A DNA stretch of 64,000 bases from an uncultured Clostridia bacterium (GCA_947303805.1 CAMYZE010000003.1:1-64000), one strand, 5' to 3'. Shown: positions 1 to 8,945, counted from the stretch's first letter. Program-made: numbers and translations. Notes: generated from the sequence alone by a model not told the origin.

Positions 1-83
1 ATGCTATCTATACAACTCCGATAATAGCTACGCTTGCAGGAACTATATGCTGTAATTATATTATGACACATTTATATTTATAA
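1..83 (+). CDS. 3' end of a probable membrane protein (partial)
   Basis: Reading from base 3, an open frame gives a hydrophobic 26-residue tail (AIYTTPIIATLAGTICCNYI and six more residues) ending in TAA at 81-83, followed 11 bases later by a terminator hairpin. The hydrophobicity and the terminator suggest the last membrane segment of a transporter-like protein that starts outside the window. Too little is present to name a family, and the frame could be accidental. Confidence 0.35.
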   Translation, partial: AIYTTPIIATLAGTICCNYIMTHLYL

Positions 84-94
84 TGCAATAAAAA

Positions 95-114
95 ATCGGG
101 CGCTATCGCCCGAT
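95..114. terminator. Bidirectional intrinsic terminator
   Basis: ATCGGGCG-CTAT-CGCCCGAT is a perfect 8-bp stem with a 4-base loop. An A-run lies on its left, so it can serve the minus-strand gene ending at 183, and it can also end the plus-strand gene whose tail enters from base 1. Confidence 0.7.
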
Positions 115-182
115 CTGAAATCTATTATTGTCTTTTAAGGGGTTTATCATCCTTTTTGTGATATCGACCCTCTTTATGTTAT

Positions 183-1799
183 TTACTTTTTAGTTTCTAG
201 CATTATGTCGGTTTTGCAATCTACAGTCACAAGTTGCGAATCTTCACTTGGCTCTATTTTTATATATATGTAGTCCCCATCTGATTTATCGAATATAACT
301 TCCTTATCAAGTTGAAATTTAATTTCTTTAACCCCTTTTGTCCCTCTAATAGTATCAGTTTTTAAAACCCTATCATATGACTTTCCATCTACTGTCTCTT
401 TTTTAGTTGTAGGCATAGCACCATTGTCAAATTTTTTGTCCATAATACAGTATGTATAATCATCTGCAGTCGAATTATCAAATTCCAATGTGAATAGAAG
501 TTTTCCATCTTGAACGACATTGGTAAGTGGGACCCCATAATATTTATAATGTGGTTTTACAAATAAATTATTATAATATTCATTGGTTAAGTTTCTATAA
601 TTTAAAGAGTAATATTTTGGGTTTTTCCATTTGAATGAAAAAGTTATGTCATTGTATGCTCCATTCCATGATCTTAACCCATTAACTCTTTGGCCTTGCC
701 ATGAGGAACCAAGAATAACTCCTGGATAAGAACCATCCATTGATGATGAATTTTGAGGTGGTCTATTCATTATAGTCCGTGTAAGATTATCACTTTTATA
801 ATAATCTCTTTTTTCATATTCGACACCAGCTGTTACTTTATCTGGTATTTCTCCTGATATATTATATTTTAAAAATTTATTTGTTTCTTCGTCATTTTCA
901 CTGGAAAAATCTGAATCTTTATCAAACTGAGACCAAGTATGTGTTTGTGTGAGGAATGGTTGCATGTTCATGGCCAATTGTTTACCTTGATCAGCACCTT
1001 CCTTTATAGTTGGTTGTTCAATAGATGTAAAATCAGTTGTCAAAGTTGTTCCAGTCTTCTTTGTAAGTGCATTAATCTGAGCCCTAGTGTAAGATCCATT
1101 TTGTGCGGACCTAAACTGTATATTAGAAGCCTCAAGTTTCATATGTAGTCTGTGTCTGACTACATCTTTCAAACTCCAGTTTGTAGTATCTTTATATGTT
1201 TCCCCTTCACCTTTAAATGGGAAATTAATGAAATAATATGCTGATTTAAAGTCTTTGACATTTCCCGTCCAGCTTTTCCCATCTGAACTCTTTGTTGTAC
1301 CTTTATAATCAACAAAGTTAATAGCGGGGCTATATGCTCGGAAATTAGCCACACATACATAATTATAAAGCCCTGAACCATCTCGATTATATCCTTGATG
1401 TATTCCATGAGCCCAAGCAACTACATAACATGCTTCTACATCATAATAACCTAAATAATATGACCTATGCTCCTTCGGTGTGCCCCATTTCATAAATCCA
1501 AGATTGTTTATGTTATCCTCTTTTGCATTGCTAACATAATTAACCAATCTCTTTTGGCTTGAGATAGTGACACCCGCTAAATATGATGCTATTGCCGTGT
1601 CTATCTTATTATCTATCGATGTATTATATTCATTAATTTGTGACTGAAAGTTACTTTTCAATGAATCAAACTCGGTTTTCGTTATGAAAGCAGATCCATC
1701 ATTATCCGCTACAGCTGCGGCAAATGTATTGCATGTAATTAACACAGAAATAATCACTACAAGTAAAAGATTATTATATTTTTTAATAAAACTTTTCAT
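183..1799 (-). CDS. Exported protein of a three-member paralogous family, function unknown
   Basis: 538 residues. A basic start and hydrophobic stretch (about 8-29) look like a signal peptide. Next comes DNDGSAFITKTEFDSL (32-47), whose D-x-D-x-S-x-x-I-T-x-x-E spacing resembles an EF-hand calcium loop with Ala where Gly is usual. A short helical stretch rich in Asn, Ser and Ile follows (about 48-78), ending in SYLAGV. The rest is a Tyr/Asn/Asp-rich, beta-like region with no motif I recognise. It is closest to the next gene: both carry the FPFKGE, WSLKD/WTLKD and YYGxPxxN blocks. It lies 15 bases after that gene and has a weak GGGAG ribosome site, so the two are probably co-transcribed. A calcium-dependent cell-surface role is only an inference. 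Confidence 0.75.
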   Translation of the reverse strand: MKSFIKKYNNLLLVVIISVLITCNTFAAAVADNDGSAFITKTEFDSLKSNFQSQINEYNTSIDNKIDTAIASYLAGVTISSQKRLVNYVSNAKEDNINNLGFMKWGTPKEHRSYYLGYYDVEACYVVAWAHGIHQGYNRDGSGLYNYVCVANFRAYSPAINFVDYKGTTKSSDGKSWTGNVKDFKSAYYFINFPFKGEGETYKDTTNWSLKDVVRHRLHMKLEASNIQFRSAQNGSYTRAQINALTKKTGTTLTTDFTSIEQPTIKEGADQGKQLAMNMQPFLTQTHTWSQFDKDSDFSSENDEETNKFLKYNISGEIPDKVTAGVEYEKRDYYKSDNLTRTIMNRPPQNSSSMDGSYPGVILGSSWQGQRVNGLRSWNGAYNDITFSFKWKNPKYYSLNYRNLTNEYYNNLFVKPHYKYYGVPLTNVVQDGKLLFTLEFDNSTADDYTYCIMDKKFDNGAMPTTKKETVDGKSYDRVLKTDTIRGTKGVKEIKFQLDKEVIFDKSDGDYIYIKIEPSEDSQLVTVDCKTDIMLETKK

Positions 1800-1814
1800 A
1801 TAGACTTTACTCCC

Positions 1815-3416
1815 TTAATATGTCTTATACTCAACATTCACATTTCCAGGTATATCTGCGGTTATAATCTGACCAACTTTTGATGGTTCAACTTTTAAAA
1901 ACAAGTAGTCCCCATCATTTTTGTCCCATAATACCTCTTTATCAAATTCAATATCAACTACATGTGTCTTTTTCCCGCTTAACTCGCCATATGCCATTAC
2001 TCTATCAACATCTACTCCAGCATATTTTTCTATTTTAGTCTCTTCAATATCTACATTTCCATGTCTTGTATCCATAATACTATATTTAAATTCGTCTGCA
2101 GTGCTATTATCTAATGTCATTCTAAACGACACTTTCCCTGACTGCATTAAATTTGCTATTGGTATTCCATAATAAACGTAATGTGGTTTATTGAACAATT
2201 TATCATAATATGCATTAGTTAGATTGGTCCATTTTAAATCAAATTGTTTTTGAAAATAGTATTTAAAATTAAATGTTACATCGTGTCTTGCCCTTGGACT
2301 TTTTACATCTGATCCATTTAATAAGTAATTTATTCTCGAACCACAACCTCTATGATCAGCCGCATCAGTATTTGTTCTGCGTCTATCCTGTATCTGCAGA
2401 GTTCTAGACTCTTTAGAACCAAAGCGATCTTCATCAGATGAATTATAATAATCTCTATATTCATATTCTATAGCATAGCATTTTACATTATTATTAATTA
2501 TTCCACCTATATTGTATTCTAAAAAAGCATTTTGTTTTTTGTCATCTTCACTACTAAAGTTTGAATCCTTATCAAGGTCTGTCCACTCGTGAACTTGTGT
2601 GCAAACTGGTGTTAATTCTTGATGCCCGCAAGTTCCTTGGCTAGTATGTTTAAAACTACCTGGCTGAGTTATATTTGTAGTATAGTCAGTAGTAAGTGTA
2701 CCGGTGTATCTATTTCCTATATTGCCACTATAAGGAGCTGATTGGAAAACTACGTAATTGGCTTTTAAGTGCATCCAAAGTCTTTTTCTTTTTATATCTT
2801 TAAGAGTCCAGTTTTCAAGGTCTGTTTTCTCATCCTCACCTTTAAAAGGAAATGCAACAAAATAAAACCCTGAAGTCCAATTTTTTTTGCTATCATTATA
2901 AAAATTATTGCTATCATATTTAGTTGTGCCAAGATATGGGCATTCACTATATCCTCCAGAACCTTGATTTACATTCGACACTTGTAAATATCCATATTTA
3001 CTTCCAGATGTTTGATTAGTGTCACCTCCACATCCATCAGACCTGCCTACGAAATATCCTGCTGTTATATCATCTTTATTATAAGGAGTTGCTGGTGTTG
3101 CCCATTTCATAAACATCAAGTTTTTCTTATTATCTTCTTTTGCATTTTTAAAAAGATTAGGAATAATAGTTTTTGTGGTGAGCTTTATACCAGCTAAGTA
3201 TGCTGCTATCGCACCATCTATTTTACCATCTATACTATTTTCATAATTTTCTACCTGGTCAGCAAAATTATCTTTCATTGCCTCAAATTCCGCTTTTGTA
3301 ACAAAAGCAGAACCGTCATTGTCGCTTACTATTGCCGACATACTATTAAAACATATAGCAACTATAAGTATTGCGGCTATTTTTGCCGTCATGCTTTTCG
3401 ATCTAATCCCTTTCAT
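1815..3416 (-). CDS. Exported protein, second paralogue of the EF-hand-like family
   Basis: 533 residues. Signal peptide-like segment at about 9-30, then DNDGSAFVTKAEFEAM (32-47) and a helical stretch ending in AAYLAGI, as in its two paralogues. The body shares FPFKGEDEKTDLENWTLKD, VHEWTDLDKDSNFSS and NKPHYVYYGIPIANLMQSG with the downstream gene. Two further Asp-rich stretches (LDKDSNFSSEDD, WDKNDGDY) could also bind metal. No Shine-Dalgarno sequence precedes the ATG at 3416; a second ATG at 3392 is possible. First gene of a probable two-gene unit, preceded by a block of C/G hairpins that recurs before the third paralogue. Confidence 0.75.
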   Translation of the reverse strand: MKGIRSKSMTAKIAAILIVAICFNSMSAIVSDNDGSAFVTKAEFEAMKDNFADQVENYENSIDGKIDGAIAAYLAGIKLTTKTIIPNLFKNAKEDNKKNLMFMKWATPATPYNKDDITAGYFVGRSDGCGGDTNQTSGSKYGYLQVSNVNQGSGGYSECPYLGTTKYDSNNFYNDSKKNWTSGFYFVAFPFKGEDEKTDLENWTLKDIKRKRLWMHLKANYVVFQSAPYSGNIGNRYTGTLTTDYTTNITQPGSFKHTSQGTCGHQELTPVCTQVHEWTDLDKDSNFSSEDDKKQNAFLEYNIGGIINNNVKCYAIEYEYRDYYNSSDEDRFGSKESRTLQIQDRRRTNTDAADHRGCGSRINYLLNGSDVKSPRARHDVTFNFKYYFQKQFDLKWTNLTNAYYDKLFNKPHYVYYGIPIANLMQSGKVSFRMTLDNSTADEFKYSIMDTRHGNVDIEETKIEKYAGVDVDRVMAYGELSGKKTHVVDIEFDKEVLWDKNDGDYLFLKVEPSKVGQIITADIPGNVNVEYKTY

Positions 3417-3417
3417 T

Positions 3418-3566
3418 CGTTTGGCTACGACCCGTGCTCGCTGAGCTCGCCCCTACTATTTTAATTCACCCTACTATGTCCCCCTATGGTTTAGGGGGTC
3501 TCCCCAGCACCACCCCCCTACAAATTTGAAAAGATAGGGGGTCAAAACCCTCTATGATAGGGGGAT
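3418..3566 (-). repeat. Upstream block of C/G hairpins (copy 1) with a dispersed palindrome
   Basis: Read on the minus strand this block contains successive CCCCCTA...TAGGGGG inverted repeats, then the dispersed GGGCGAG/CTCGCCC palindrome at 3431-3456, and then the start codon. A nearly identical block lies at 6793-6947 before the third paralogue. It covers the whole leader of the gene at 1815-3416 and could form a structured 5' UTR or be a duplicated regulatory region. Confidence 0.7.
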
Positions 3567-3607
3567 TTGTTATCATATTTTAGACGCTATCATTTATATC
3601 GCAAGGG

Positions 3608-3645
3608 TTGCAATTAAAACGCTTATCCGTTATAATATCTATATG
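3608..3645 (+). promoter_or_regulatory. SigmaA promoter giving a probably leaderless transcript
   Basis: TTGCAA (3608-3613), a 17-base spacer and TATAAT (3631-3636). The ATG of the XRE gene is at 3643, about where transcription should begin, and no Shine-Dalgarno sequence is present. AACG-cttatc-CGTT within the spacer is a candidate site for autoregulation. Confidence 0.7.
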
Positions 3646-4209
3646 ATTAAAGATGAATTAAAAAAGAGAAACTTATCGATTTATAAGTGTAGCAAAATGG
3701 CTAACATACCATATACTACTTTGCTTGAACTTGTTAATAATAAGAGCTGTTTTGAAAATTGCAGCATAAAAACAATTAGCAAATTATCAGCTCTTTTAAA
3801 TATTTCTATTTCGGACTTAATATCAAACGAACTTGAATATCGTATGCCATTTGAAGAATTTAGAAGTGAAACTTGCCACAAGTTAAAATCACTTGGAGAT
3901 ATTAAATTTATAAAATACATATATGAAAATAACTTGATATTAAACTACTACAATAAATCATGGTATGAAGAAAGTTTTTATTTGCTTGCCTTAATTGATT
4001 ACATTTCCGAAAAAAATTGTATCCCCGTAGCTAAGGAATATAATTTCATTAGAAATCAAAAATTAAAAAATACAGTATATCCTCGTGATACAAATTTACT
4101 TTCAACTTTAAATAATTCAGCTAAAGCTAAAAAGGAAGCACAAAAAAATGCAATTCCTACTTTTCTAAAATATAATATTGTGGAAACCAATGTATATAAT
4201 GTTGAATAA
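3643..4209 (+). CDS. XRE-family HTH regulator, probable antitoxin
   Basis: 188 residues. The N-terminal 65 residues fit a Cro/C1 helix-turn-helix (NIPYTTLLELVNNK, then TISKLSALLNISISDLI). The C-terminal part is unlike simple repressors and may contact the partner protein. The stop codon overlaps the start of the downstream nucleotidyltransferase-like gene, so the two are translated as a pair. HTH/nucleotidyltransferase pairs of this layout are known as AbiE-like or DUF6036-type toxin-antitoxin units. Its promoter sits directly against the start codon. Antitoxin function is inferred from arrangement. Confidence 0.7.
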   Translation: MIKDELKKRNLSIYKCSKMANIPYTTLLELVNNKSCFENCSIKTISKLSALLNISISDLISNELEYRMPFEEFRSETCHKLKSLGDIKFIKYIYENNLILNYYNKSWYEESFYLLALIDYISEKNCIPVAKEYNFIRNQKLKNTVYPRDTNLLSTLNNSAKAKKEAQKNAIPTFLKYNIVETNVYNVE

Positions 4210-4894
4210 GATTGATAAAATACAATTAGATAATTATTTCAATGAATTAGCAACCATATATAGCAAAAAATCTCACGGATACGAGTTTGAGTTTGTTCTT
4301 GTTGGCGGTGCATCAATTCTTATCAACTATAATTTTCGCGATATTACTAATGACATCGATGCATATTTTCTACCATCTGCAGATATAAAAGAATCAATAA
4401 AAGCCGTTTCAGAAAAATTGCACATAAGTCCTAACTGGATTAATGATGATTTTAAACAAACTAAGTCATATAGCGATAAAATCGCGCAGTTTTCGTCATA
4501 CTACAAGACTTACAAAAACATACTTACTGTTAGAACAATAAAAGACGAGTATCTTATTGCTATGAAGTTAATGAGTGGAAGAATATATAAAAATGACATA
4601 TCAGATATAGTGGGAATATTAAATGCATCTAGGAAAATAAATAAAAATATTACATTTACAATGATAGACGAGGCCGTTAAAAATCTTTATGGGAATTGGT
4701 ACAAAATCAACATTGAAATAAAAGATATATTAGACAAAATACTTAAAGCTAAAGATTTAAATAAACTATATACAGATACAATCAACAATGAAAACCAGTC
4801 AAGGCAACAACTATTAGAATTTACTGAAAAGTATGAAAACTCTGTAAACGAAGCTAATATTTCCGACATCCTAAAGATGTTGAATAAAAAATAA
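4199..4894 (+). CDS. Nucleotidyltransferase-like protein (DUF6036/AbiEii type), probable toxin
   Basis: About 231 residues from the ATG at 4199 (an in-frame ATG at 4178 is also possible). The segment VLVGGASILINYNFRDITND followed by IDAYF carries the GG[A/S] and DxD elements of nucleotidyltransferases in their usual order. LTVRTIKDEYLIAMKLMSGR fits the later helical part seen in AbiEii-like and DUF6036 proteins. It overlaps the XRE gene by 11 bases and is followed by a hairpin. Such proteins modify tRNA 3' ends or protein targets in characterised systems; the substrate here is unknown. Confidence 0.65.
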   Translation: MLNKIDKIQLDNYFNELATIYSKKSHGYEFEFVLVGGASILINYNFRDITNDIDAYFLPSADIKESIKAVSEKLHISPNWINDDFKQTKSYSDKIAQFSSYYKTYKNILTVRTIKDEYLIAMKLMSGRIYKNDISDIVGILNASRKINKNITFTMIDEAVKNLYGNWYKINIEIKDILDKILKAKDLNKLYTDTINNENQSRQQLLEFTEKYENSVNEANISDILKMLNKK

Positions 4895-5188
4895 CCCTCG
4901 TGGAGAGGTTATTCAGGTTGTAGACAAAGTCAAACAAAAAAGGATTATTGTTAATATTTAGCAAAATCCTATTTTTTTTTGTGTTAATAAACATTCGAAA
5001 TAAAAATTTAAATAACAAAATACCCATAAGGTACCACTTTTTTCTACTAGAGGAAAGAATAATGAAAAAGGTAGGGGGACAAAAAAATCGGGCATATAAC
5101 TTAATACCCGATCATATTTTAATAACTAATTACAATAAAAAACCTTGAGGTTTTCTCAAGGTGAACTTCTCAAGGTTTTTTTATAATA
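4895..5188. other. Gene-free interval holding three hairpins
   Basis: AATAACC-CTC-gtg-GAG-(A)GGTTATT (4890-4913) lies at the end of the toxin gene. AGGATT...AATCCT followed by a T-run (4941-4980) is a plus-strand terminator. ATCGGG...CCCGAT (5087-5112) resembles the terminator at 95-114. A 66-codon open frame here (4948-5148) has no family resemblance and overlaps these hairpins, so I do not call it. Confidence 0.6.
5141..5177 (-). terminator. Intrinsic terminator of the third paralogue
   Basis: AACCTTGAG...CTCAAGGTT, with an alternative inner stem at 5143-5161, and flanking A/T runs. It lies 12 bases past the stop codon of the gene at 5189-6787. Confidence 0.7.
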
Positions 5189-6787
5189 TTAATAATCTTT
5201 TTCATATGACCATACATTACATTTTTCTAAGTCTATTGTTTTTATCCACTTATTTGACTCATAACTATCATCATCTTGAACCCATTTTGCATATACTATC
5301 CCATCTTTTGGCAATTCAAACTTTAGTGTTGTGTAGTCTTCTTCTTTACATATTGCAGTTTCTACTTCTTCTTTGCTATTATTTACTTTTAGCTTTATTA
5401 TTTGGCTATTATCCGCAGCTGTCATTTTATCTTTAAATGGTCCTACGGACAATTGCAATCTAACGTTTGTAGTTCCATCATCAACCCATGCTCCACTATC
5501 GTTTTTCTTCTTTCCTTTCTTAAAGTATGGTACCCAAGTACACTTTGTGCCCTTTGTCGCATAAAACAATGGGAAACCTTCATGTAAATTTGGTTTTTTT
5601 ATGTCATATGTTTTTTTACCAAACTGATATTTTTTGTCTTTTTCAAATTGATAAATTGAAGATGCTTTCTGATCACTCGCTAACATCCCAACTGACAACA
5701 AGATTTCACTTTTATCATCAGTGTCACTCCAAGTGAGATTTGTATAGTAAAAAAATGATTCTTGATAATGATTTCTATAGTACCCAGCACTTTGATAGTT
5801 TTGACCATGTCCTACTAACATTTTATTATAACCAGTTTTAGTAGTTTGATTAAGCCAAGCATTTGTTTTTAATGTATTTTTTGAATATTTTCTAAAAGTT
5901 TTAGTAAATAATTCATTAGATACAGGCCATTCTTCATCTGCTTTCAGCTGTATAATATGGTTATACGTTTTAGTTATATTATCTTTATCTGTTTTTAATT
6001 CAACTATTGCATTATTACTTGCAGTTTTATTGCTCAATGTTATTTCGTTCCAATAGTCCTTAGAAGAAGTTTTATATTTAAAGCTCGCGCTCAATATGCT
6101 CGTATCAGATTTAAATGCATCACCTAGATATCCAGTTTTTGTATATACGCAAGGATTCATGAAGCGAAGAGTTTTTGTTTCACCTTTTGCCTCTATTCCA
6201 GCGAGGTCTGCACCTCCTTGAGTTTGAAATGCCAGAGTCGATTCTAATGATTCCACATAATAATTAGCAATTCCATTCCATACCATATCTGTTGTTTGAC
6301 TAGTTTCTTTGTTGCCTGTTACTAACGGTCTATAACTTTTATTTACATTGGTATTTGTCCTGTCATATTTGTATCTTCTCCAGAATGCCATTGTAAACTT
6401 TTTATTCCAATCAGACCATGAAAAATCATTTGCAAATCCACCAGCATAAATTATACTTAAATTTGGATATTGAAATGTAGGTTCCCATATCCCATTAAAA
6501 CAACTTATTTCAGTCCAGTCATTTGTTAATATATTCATATTCTCAGTTGTAGAAGTACGTATTCCAGCTAAATATGATGCTATAGCACCATCTATCTTGC
6601 TATCTATACTAGTGTTATATTGATCAATTTGTGCTTGAAAGTCGTTTTTCAACGAATCGAATTCAGCTTTTGTGATAAATGCCGAACCGTCATTGTCGCT
6701 TACTACTGCACCAAAACTCTCTATACTTAAAAGAAGCACTAAAAATAGTGATGTCATTCTCTTTATCAATCTTCTCACTTTACTCAT
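5189..6787 (-). CDS. Exported protein, third and most divergent paralogue of the EF-hand-like family
   Basis: 532 residues. Signal segment about 7-29, then DNDGSAFITKAEFDSL (31-46) and a helical run ending in SYLAGI, nearly identical to the two paralogues at 183-3416. After residue 76 the sequence diverges strongly and is rich in Tyr, Trp, Lys and Thr. The conserved N-terminus on a variable body suggests a common export or anchoring module with different outer parts. It has no Shine-Dalgarno sequence and the same duplicated upstream block as the second paralogue. Confidence 0.75.
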   Translation of the reverse strand: MSKVRRLIKRMTSLFLVLLLSIESFGAVVSDNDGSAFITKAEFDSLKNDFQAQIDQYNTSIDSKIDGAIASYLAGIRTSTTENMNILTNDWTEISCFNGIWEPTFQYPNLSIIYAGGFANDFSWSDWNKKFTMAFWRRYKYDRTNTNVNKSYRPLVTGNKETSQTTDMVWNGIANYYVESLESTLAFQTQGGADLAGIEAKGETKTLRFMNPCVYTKTGYLGDAFKSDTSILSASFKYKTSSKDYWNEITLSNKTASNNAIVELKTDKDNITKTYNHIIQLKADEEWPVSNELFTKTFRKYSKNTLKTNAWLNQTTKTGYNKMLVGHGQNYQSAGYYRNHYQESFFYYTNLTWSDTDDKSEILLSVGMLASDQKASSIYQFEKDKKYQFGKKTYDIKKPNLHEGFPLFYATKGTKCTWVPYFKKGKKKNDSGAWVDDGTTNVRLQLSVGPFKDKMTAADNSQIIKLKVNNSKEEVETAICKEEDYTTLKFELPKDGIVYAKWVQDDDSYESNKWIKTIDLEKCNVWSYEKDY

Positions 6788-6792
6788 TTTAT

Positions 6793-6947
6793 TTATCTAC
6801 GACCTGGGCTCGTGTAACTCGCCCCTACGATTTATATCACCCCTACAACTCTACTATGTCCCCCTATGGTTTAGGGGGTCTCCCCCCAGTACCACCCCCT
6901 ACAAAATGAAAAAGATAGGGGGTCAAAACCCTCTATGATAGGGGGGA
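6793..6947 (-). repeat. Upstream block of C/G hairpins (copy 2) with a dispersed palindrome
   Basis: Same order of elements as at 3418-3566: CCCCCTATCATAGAGGG, CCCCCTA...TAGGGGG, CCCCCTAAACCATAGGGGG, then the GGGCTCGTGTAACTCGCCCC palindrome (6806-6830) next to the start codon. Small substitutions and length changes leave the stems intact. Confidence 0.7.
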
Positions 6948-6957
6948 TATGACAAAA

Positions 6958-6986
6958 TTGCTATTACAGTCAAATTTTGCTATAAT
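6958..6986 (+). promoter_or_regulatory. SigmaA promoter of the nitroreductase gene
   Basis: TTGCTA (6958-6963), 17 bases, TATAAT (6981-6986), 22 bases before the start codon and just past the hairpin block. Confidence 0.7.
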
Positions 6987-7008
6987 CATAACTATTAGGA
7001 GGTGTATT

Positions 7009-7536
7009 ATGAACGATACATTAAACACATTATTAAAAAGAAGAAGCGTTAGAAAGTATAGTGATAAGCCAGTTGAAAATGAAAAAATTGAAGAAGTTTT
7101 AAAAGCTGGAACTTATGCCCCTACAGCTTCAGGAAAGCAAAGTCCAACTCTTGTATGTATCACAAATAAAGATGATTTAAATGCAGCTGAAGTTATAAAT
7201 GCCGATGTAATGGGTAAGGCAGGTGCCCATCCATTTTATGGAGCCCCTATGGCAATACTAGTTCTTGGAGATGCCGATAACGGAAATACAATTTATGATG
7301 GCTCACTCGTGATGGGAAATCTTATGAATGCCGCAGCAAGTGTAGGTCTTGGTTCTTGTTGGATACATAGAGCTAAAGAGACATTTGAGAGAGAGGACGG
7401 AAAAGCCCTACTTAAGAAATGGGGACTTAATGGTAATTATGTGGGTATCGGCTACTGCATACTTGGATATACTGATGAGCCATTTATGGCTGATGGTCCT
7501 GCAAGAAAAGATAACTATGTAGTCTATGTCAAATAA
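7009..7536 (+). CDS. Nitroreductase family protein (FMN-dependent)
   Basis: 175 residues from the ATG at 7009, chosen because AGGAGG lies 7 bases before it; upstream in-frame codons overlap the promoter. LLKRRSVRKYSDKPVE is the typical N-terminal FMN-contacting motif, and APTASGKQSP and GLGSCWIHRAKE follow as in small nitroreductases. These enzymes reduce nitro groups, quinones or flavins with NAD(P)H. Monocistronic between its own promoter and a bidirectional terminator. The physiological substrate cannot be read from sequence. Confidence 0.88.
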   Translation: MNDTLNTLLKRRSVRKYSDKPVENEKIEEVLKAGTYAPTASGKQSPTLVCITNKDDLNAAEVINADVMGKAGAHPFYGAPMAILVLGDADNGNTIYDGSLVMGNLMNAAASVGLGSCWIHRAKETFEREDGKALLKKWGLNGNYVGIGYCILGYTDEPFMADGPARKDNYVVYVK

Positions 7537-7540
7537 AGAA

Positions 7541-7560
7541 AATCGCCCATAAGGGCGATT
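7541..7560. terminator. Bidirectional terminator between convergent genes
   Basis: AATCGCCC-ataa-GGGCGATT with A/T runs on both sides. It separates the nitroreductase gene from the convergent symporter gene. Confidence 0.85.
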
Positions 7561-7561
7561 T

Positions 7562-8935
7562 TTAATTTGACATTTTTTTATTTTCATGTTTTAAAACATA
7601 GTTCGTCAAAATGAATAATGCTATTACGTTTGGCAATACCATCAACTGATTAAACATATCAGTTAATTCCCAAACTAGATCATTTGAAGTTAGTGTTCCC
7701 AAAAATACGAATGCTAACGCAATTACTGCATATACTGGTATCGATTGTTTTCCAAATAGCCACTCCATGTTTAATTTGCCAAATAGGTTCCAACTAATTA
7801 TAGTAGAAAATGCGAAGAAAAATAAACAAATTGCTACTATAATAGAACCCGCCTGCATTCCAAATACTGTACCGAAGGCATTTTGAGCAAGATTAGCTTT
7901 TCCTATACCATCAGGTATTACACCATTTGCAAGGATACCACCATTTACATACATTGTAGATATGATTACTATGGCATTTAATGTGAGTACTACGAAAGTA
8001 TCCATAAATACACCAGCCATCGCAACAACTCCTTGTTCATGAGGAGTTTTAACATTTGCGAGTGCATGAGCATGAGGTGTTGAACCCATACCTGCCTCAT
8101 TTGAGAAGAGGCCACGCTTAGCACCCTGCGACACAGCTATTTTTATAGCAGTTCCAAAGCTTCCGCCAATTATTGCCTCAGGCTTAAATGCATATTTAAA
8201 AATAAGTTTAAATGTCTCAGGAATATATTTAATTCTTATAATTATAACTACTATGGCACAAAATATAAAAATGAATGCCATTATAGGAACAATCTTTTCT
8301 GTGACAGATGCAAGACGGCTATGTCCTGCAAAGAAAATACTTGCGCAAATTGCTACGAGAACTACACCTAATACATATGTTGGCACACCAAAGGCTGTAT
8401 TGAATGTAGAACCGATACTATTTGACTGAACCATCGTTCCGAAAAATCCGAGAGCAAGTATAATAGCCACAGCAAAAAACCTAGCTAAAAACTTTCCTAC
8501 TCCACCTTTTATAGATTTGGTGATATAGTAGACAGGTCCACCAGTCACAGTACCATCTTTCTTAACTACTCTTGTCTCCTGTGCTAGCACTGCCTCGGCA
8601 TATATTGTAGCCATACCAAAGAATGCTATAACCCACATCCAAAATATTGCTCCAGGTCCTCCAGTAAGTATTGCTCCACTTGCACCTACTATATTTCCAG
8701 TTCCTACCTGTGCTGCTATAGCAGTGGCAAGAGCCTGAAATGAAGACATACCACTATCGTGCTTCTTTCCTGTAAGAGTGAAGCTGCCAAAAACTTTTTT
8801 CATTCCTTCGCCAAAGCATCTTATCTGCACAAATTTAGTTTTAAATGAATACCAAAGTCCAATAGCAACTAGTAAAATAATTAACACATAGTCAGATAAA
8901 TAAGCATTAATTTTTTGAACAATTTCCAATAACAT
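7562..8935 (-). CDS. Alanine(glycine):sodium symporter, AGCS family
   Basis: 457 residues, about ten membrane segments. Family signatures are visible: AAQVGTGNIVGASGAI followed by GGPGAIFWMW (about 95-125), TGGPVYYI, and GLFSNEAGMGSTPHAHA. AGCS proteins import alanine or glycine with Na+. It follows prdE by 10 bases and reads in the same direction, so it may be expressed with the proline genes; alanine is a common electron donor to a proline-reducing Stickland fermentation. Substrate choice between alanine and glycine is not resolved. Confidence 0.88.
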   Translation of the reverse strand: MLLEIVQKINAYLSDYVLIILLVAIGLWYSFKTKFVQIRCFGEGMKKVFGSFTLTGKKHDSGMSSFQALATAIAAQVGTGNIVGASGAILTGGPGAIFWMWVIAFFGMATIYAEAVLAQETRVVKKDGTVTGGPVYYITKSIKGGVGKFLARFFAVAIILALGFFGTMVQSNSIGSTFNTAFGVPTYVLGVVLVAICASIFFAGHSRLASVTEKIVPIMAFIFIFCAIVVIIIRIKYIPETFKLIFKYAFKPEAIIGGSFGTAIKIAVSQGAKRGLFSNEAGMGSTPHAHALANVKTPHEQGVVAMAGVFMDTFVVLTLNAIVIISTMYVNGGILANGVIPDGIGKANLAQNAFGTVFGMQAGSIIVAICLFFFAFSTIISWNLFGKLNMEWLFGKQSIPVYAVIALAFVFLGTLTSNDLVWELTDMFNQLMVLPNVIALFILTNYVLKHENKKMSN

Positions 8936-8945
8936 TTATGTTCTC

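Noticed and set aside
4948..5148. 66-codon open frame as a gene
   Set aside because: It overlaps two terminator hairpins, has no ribosome site and no recognisable pattern.
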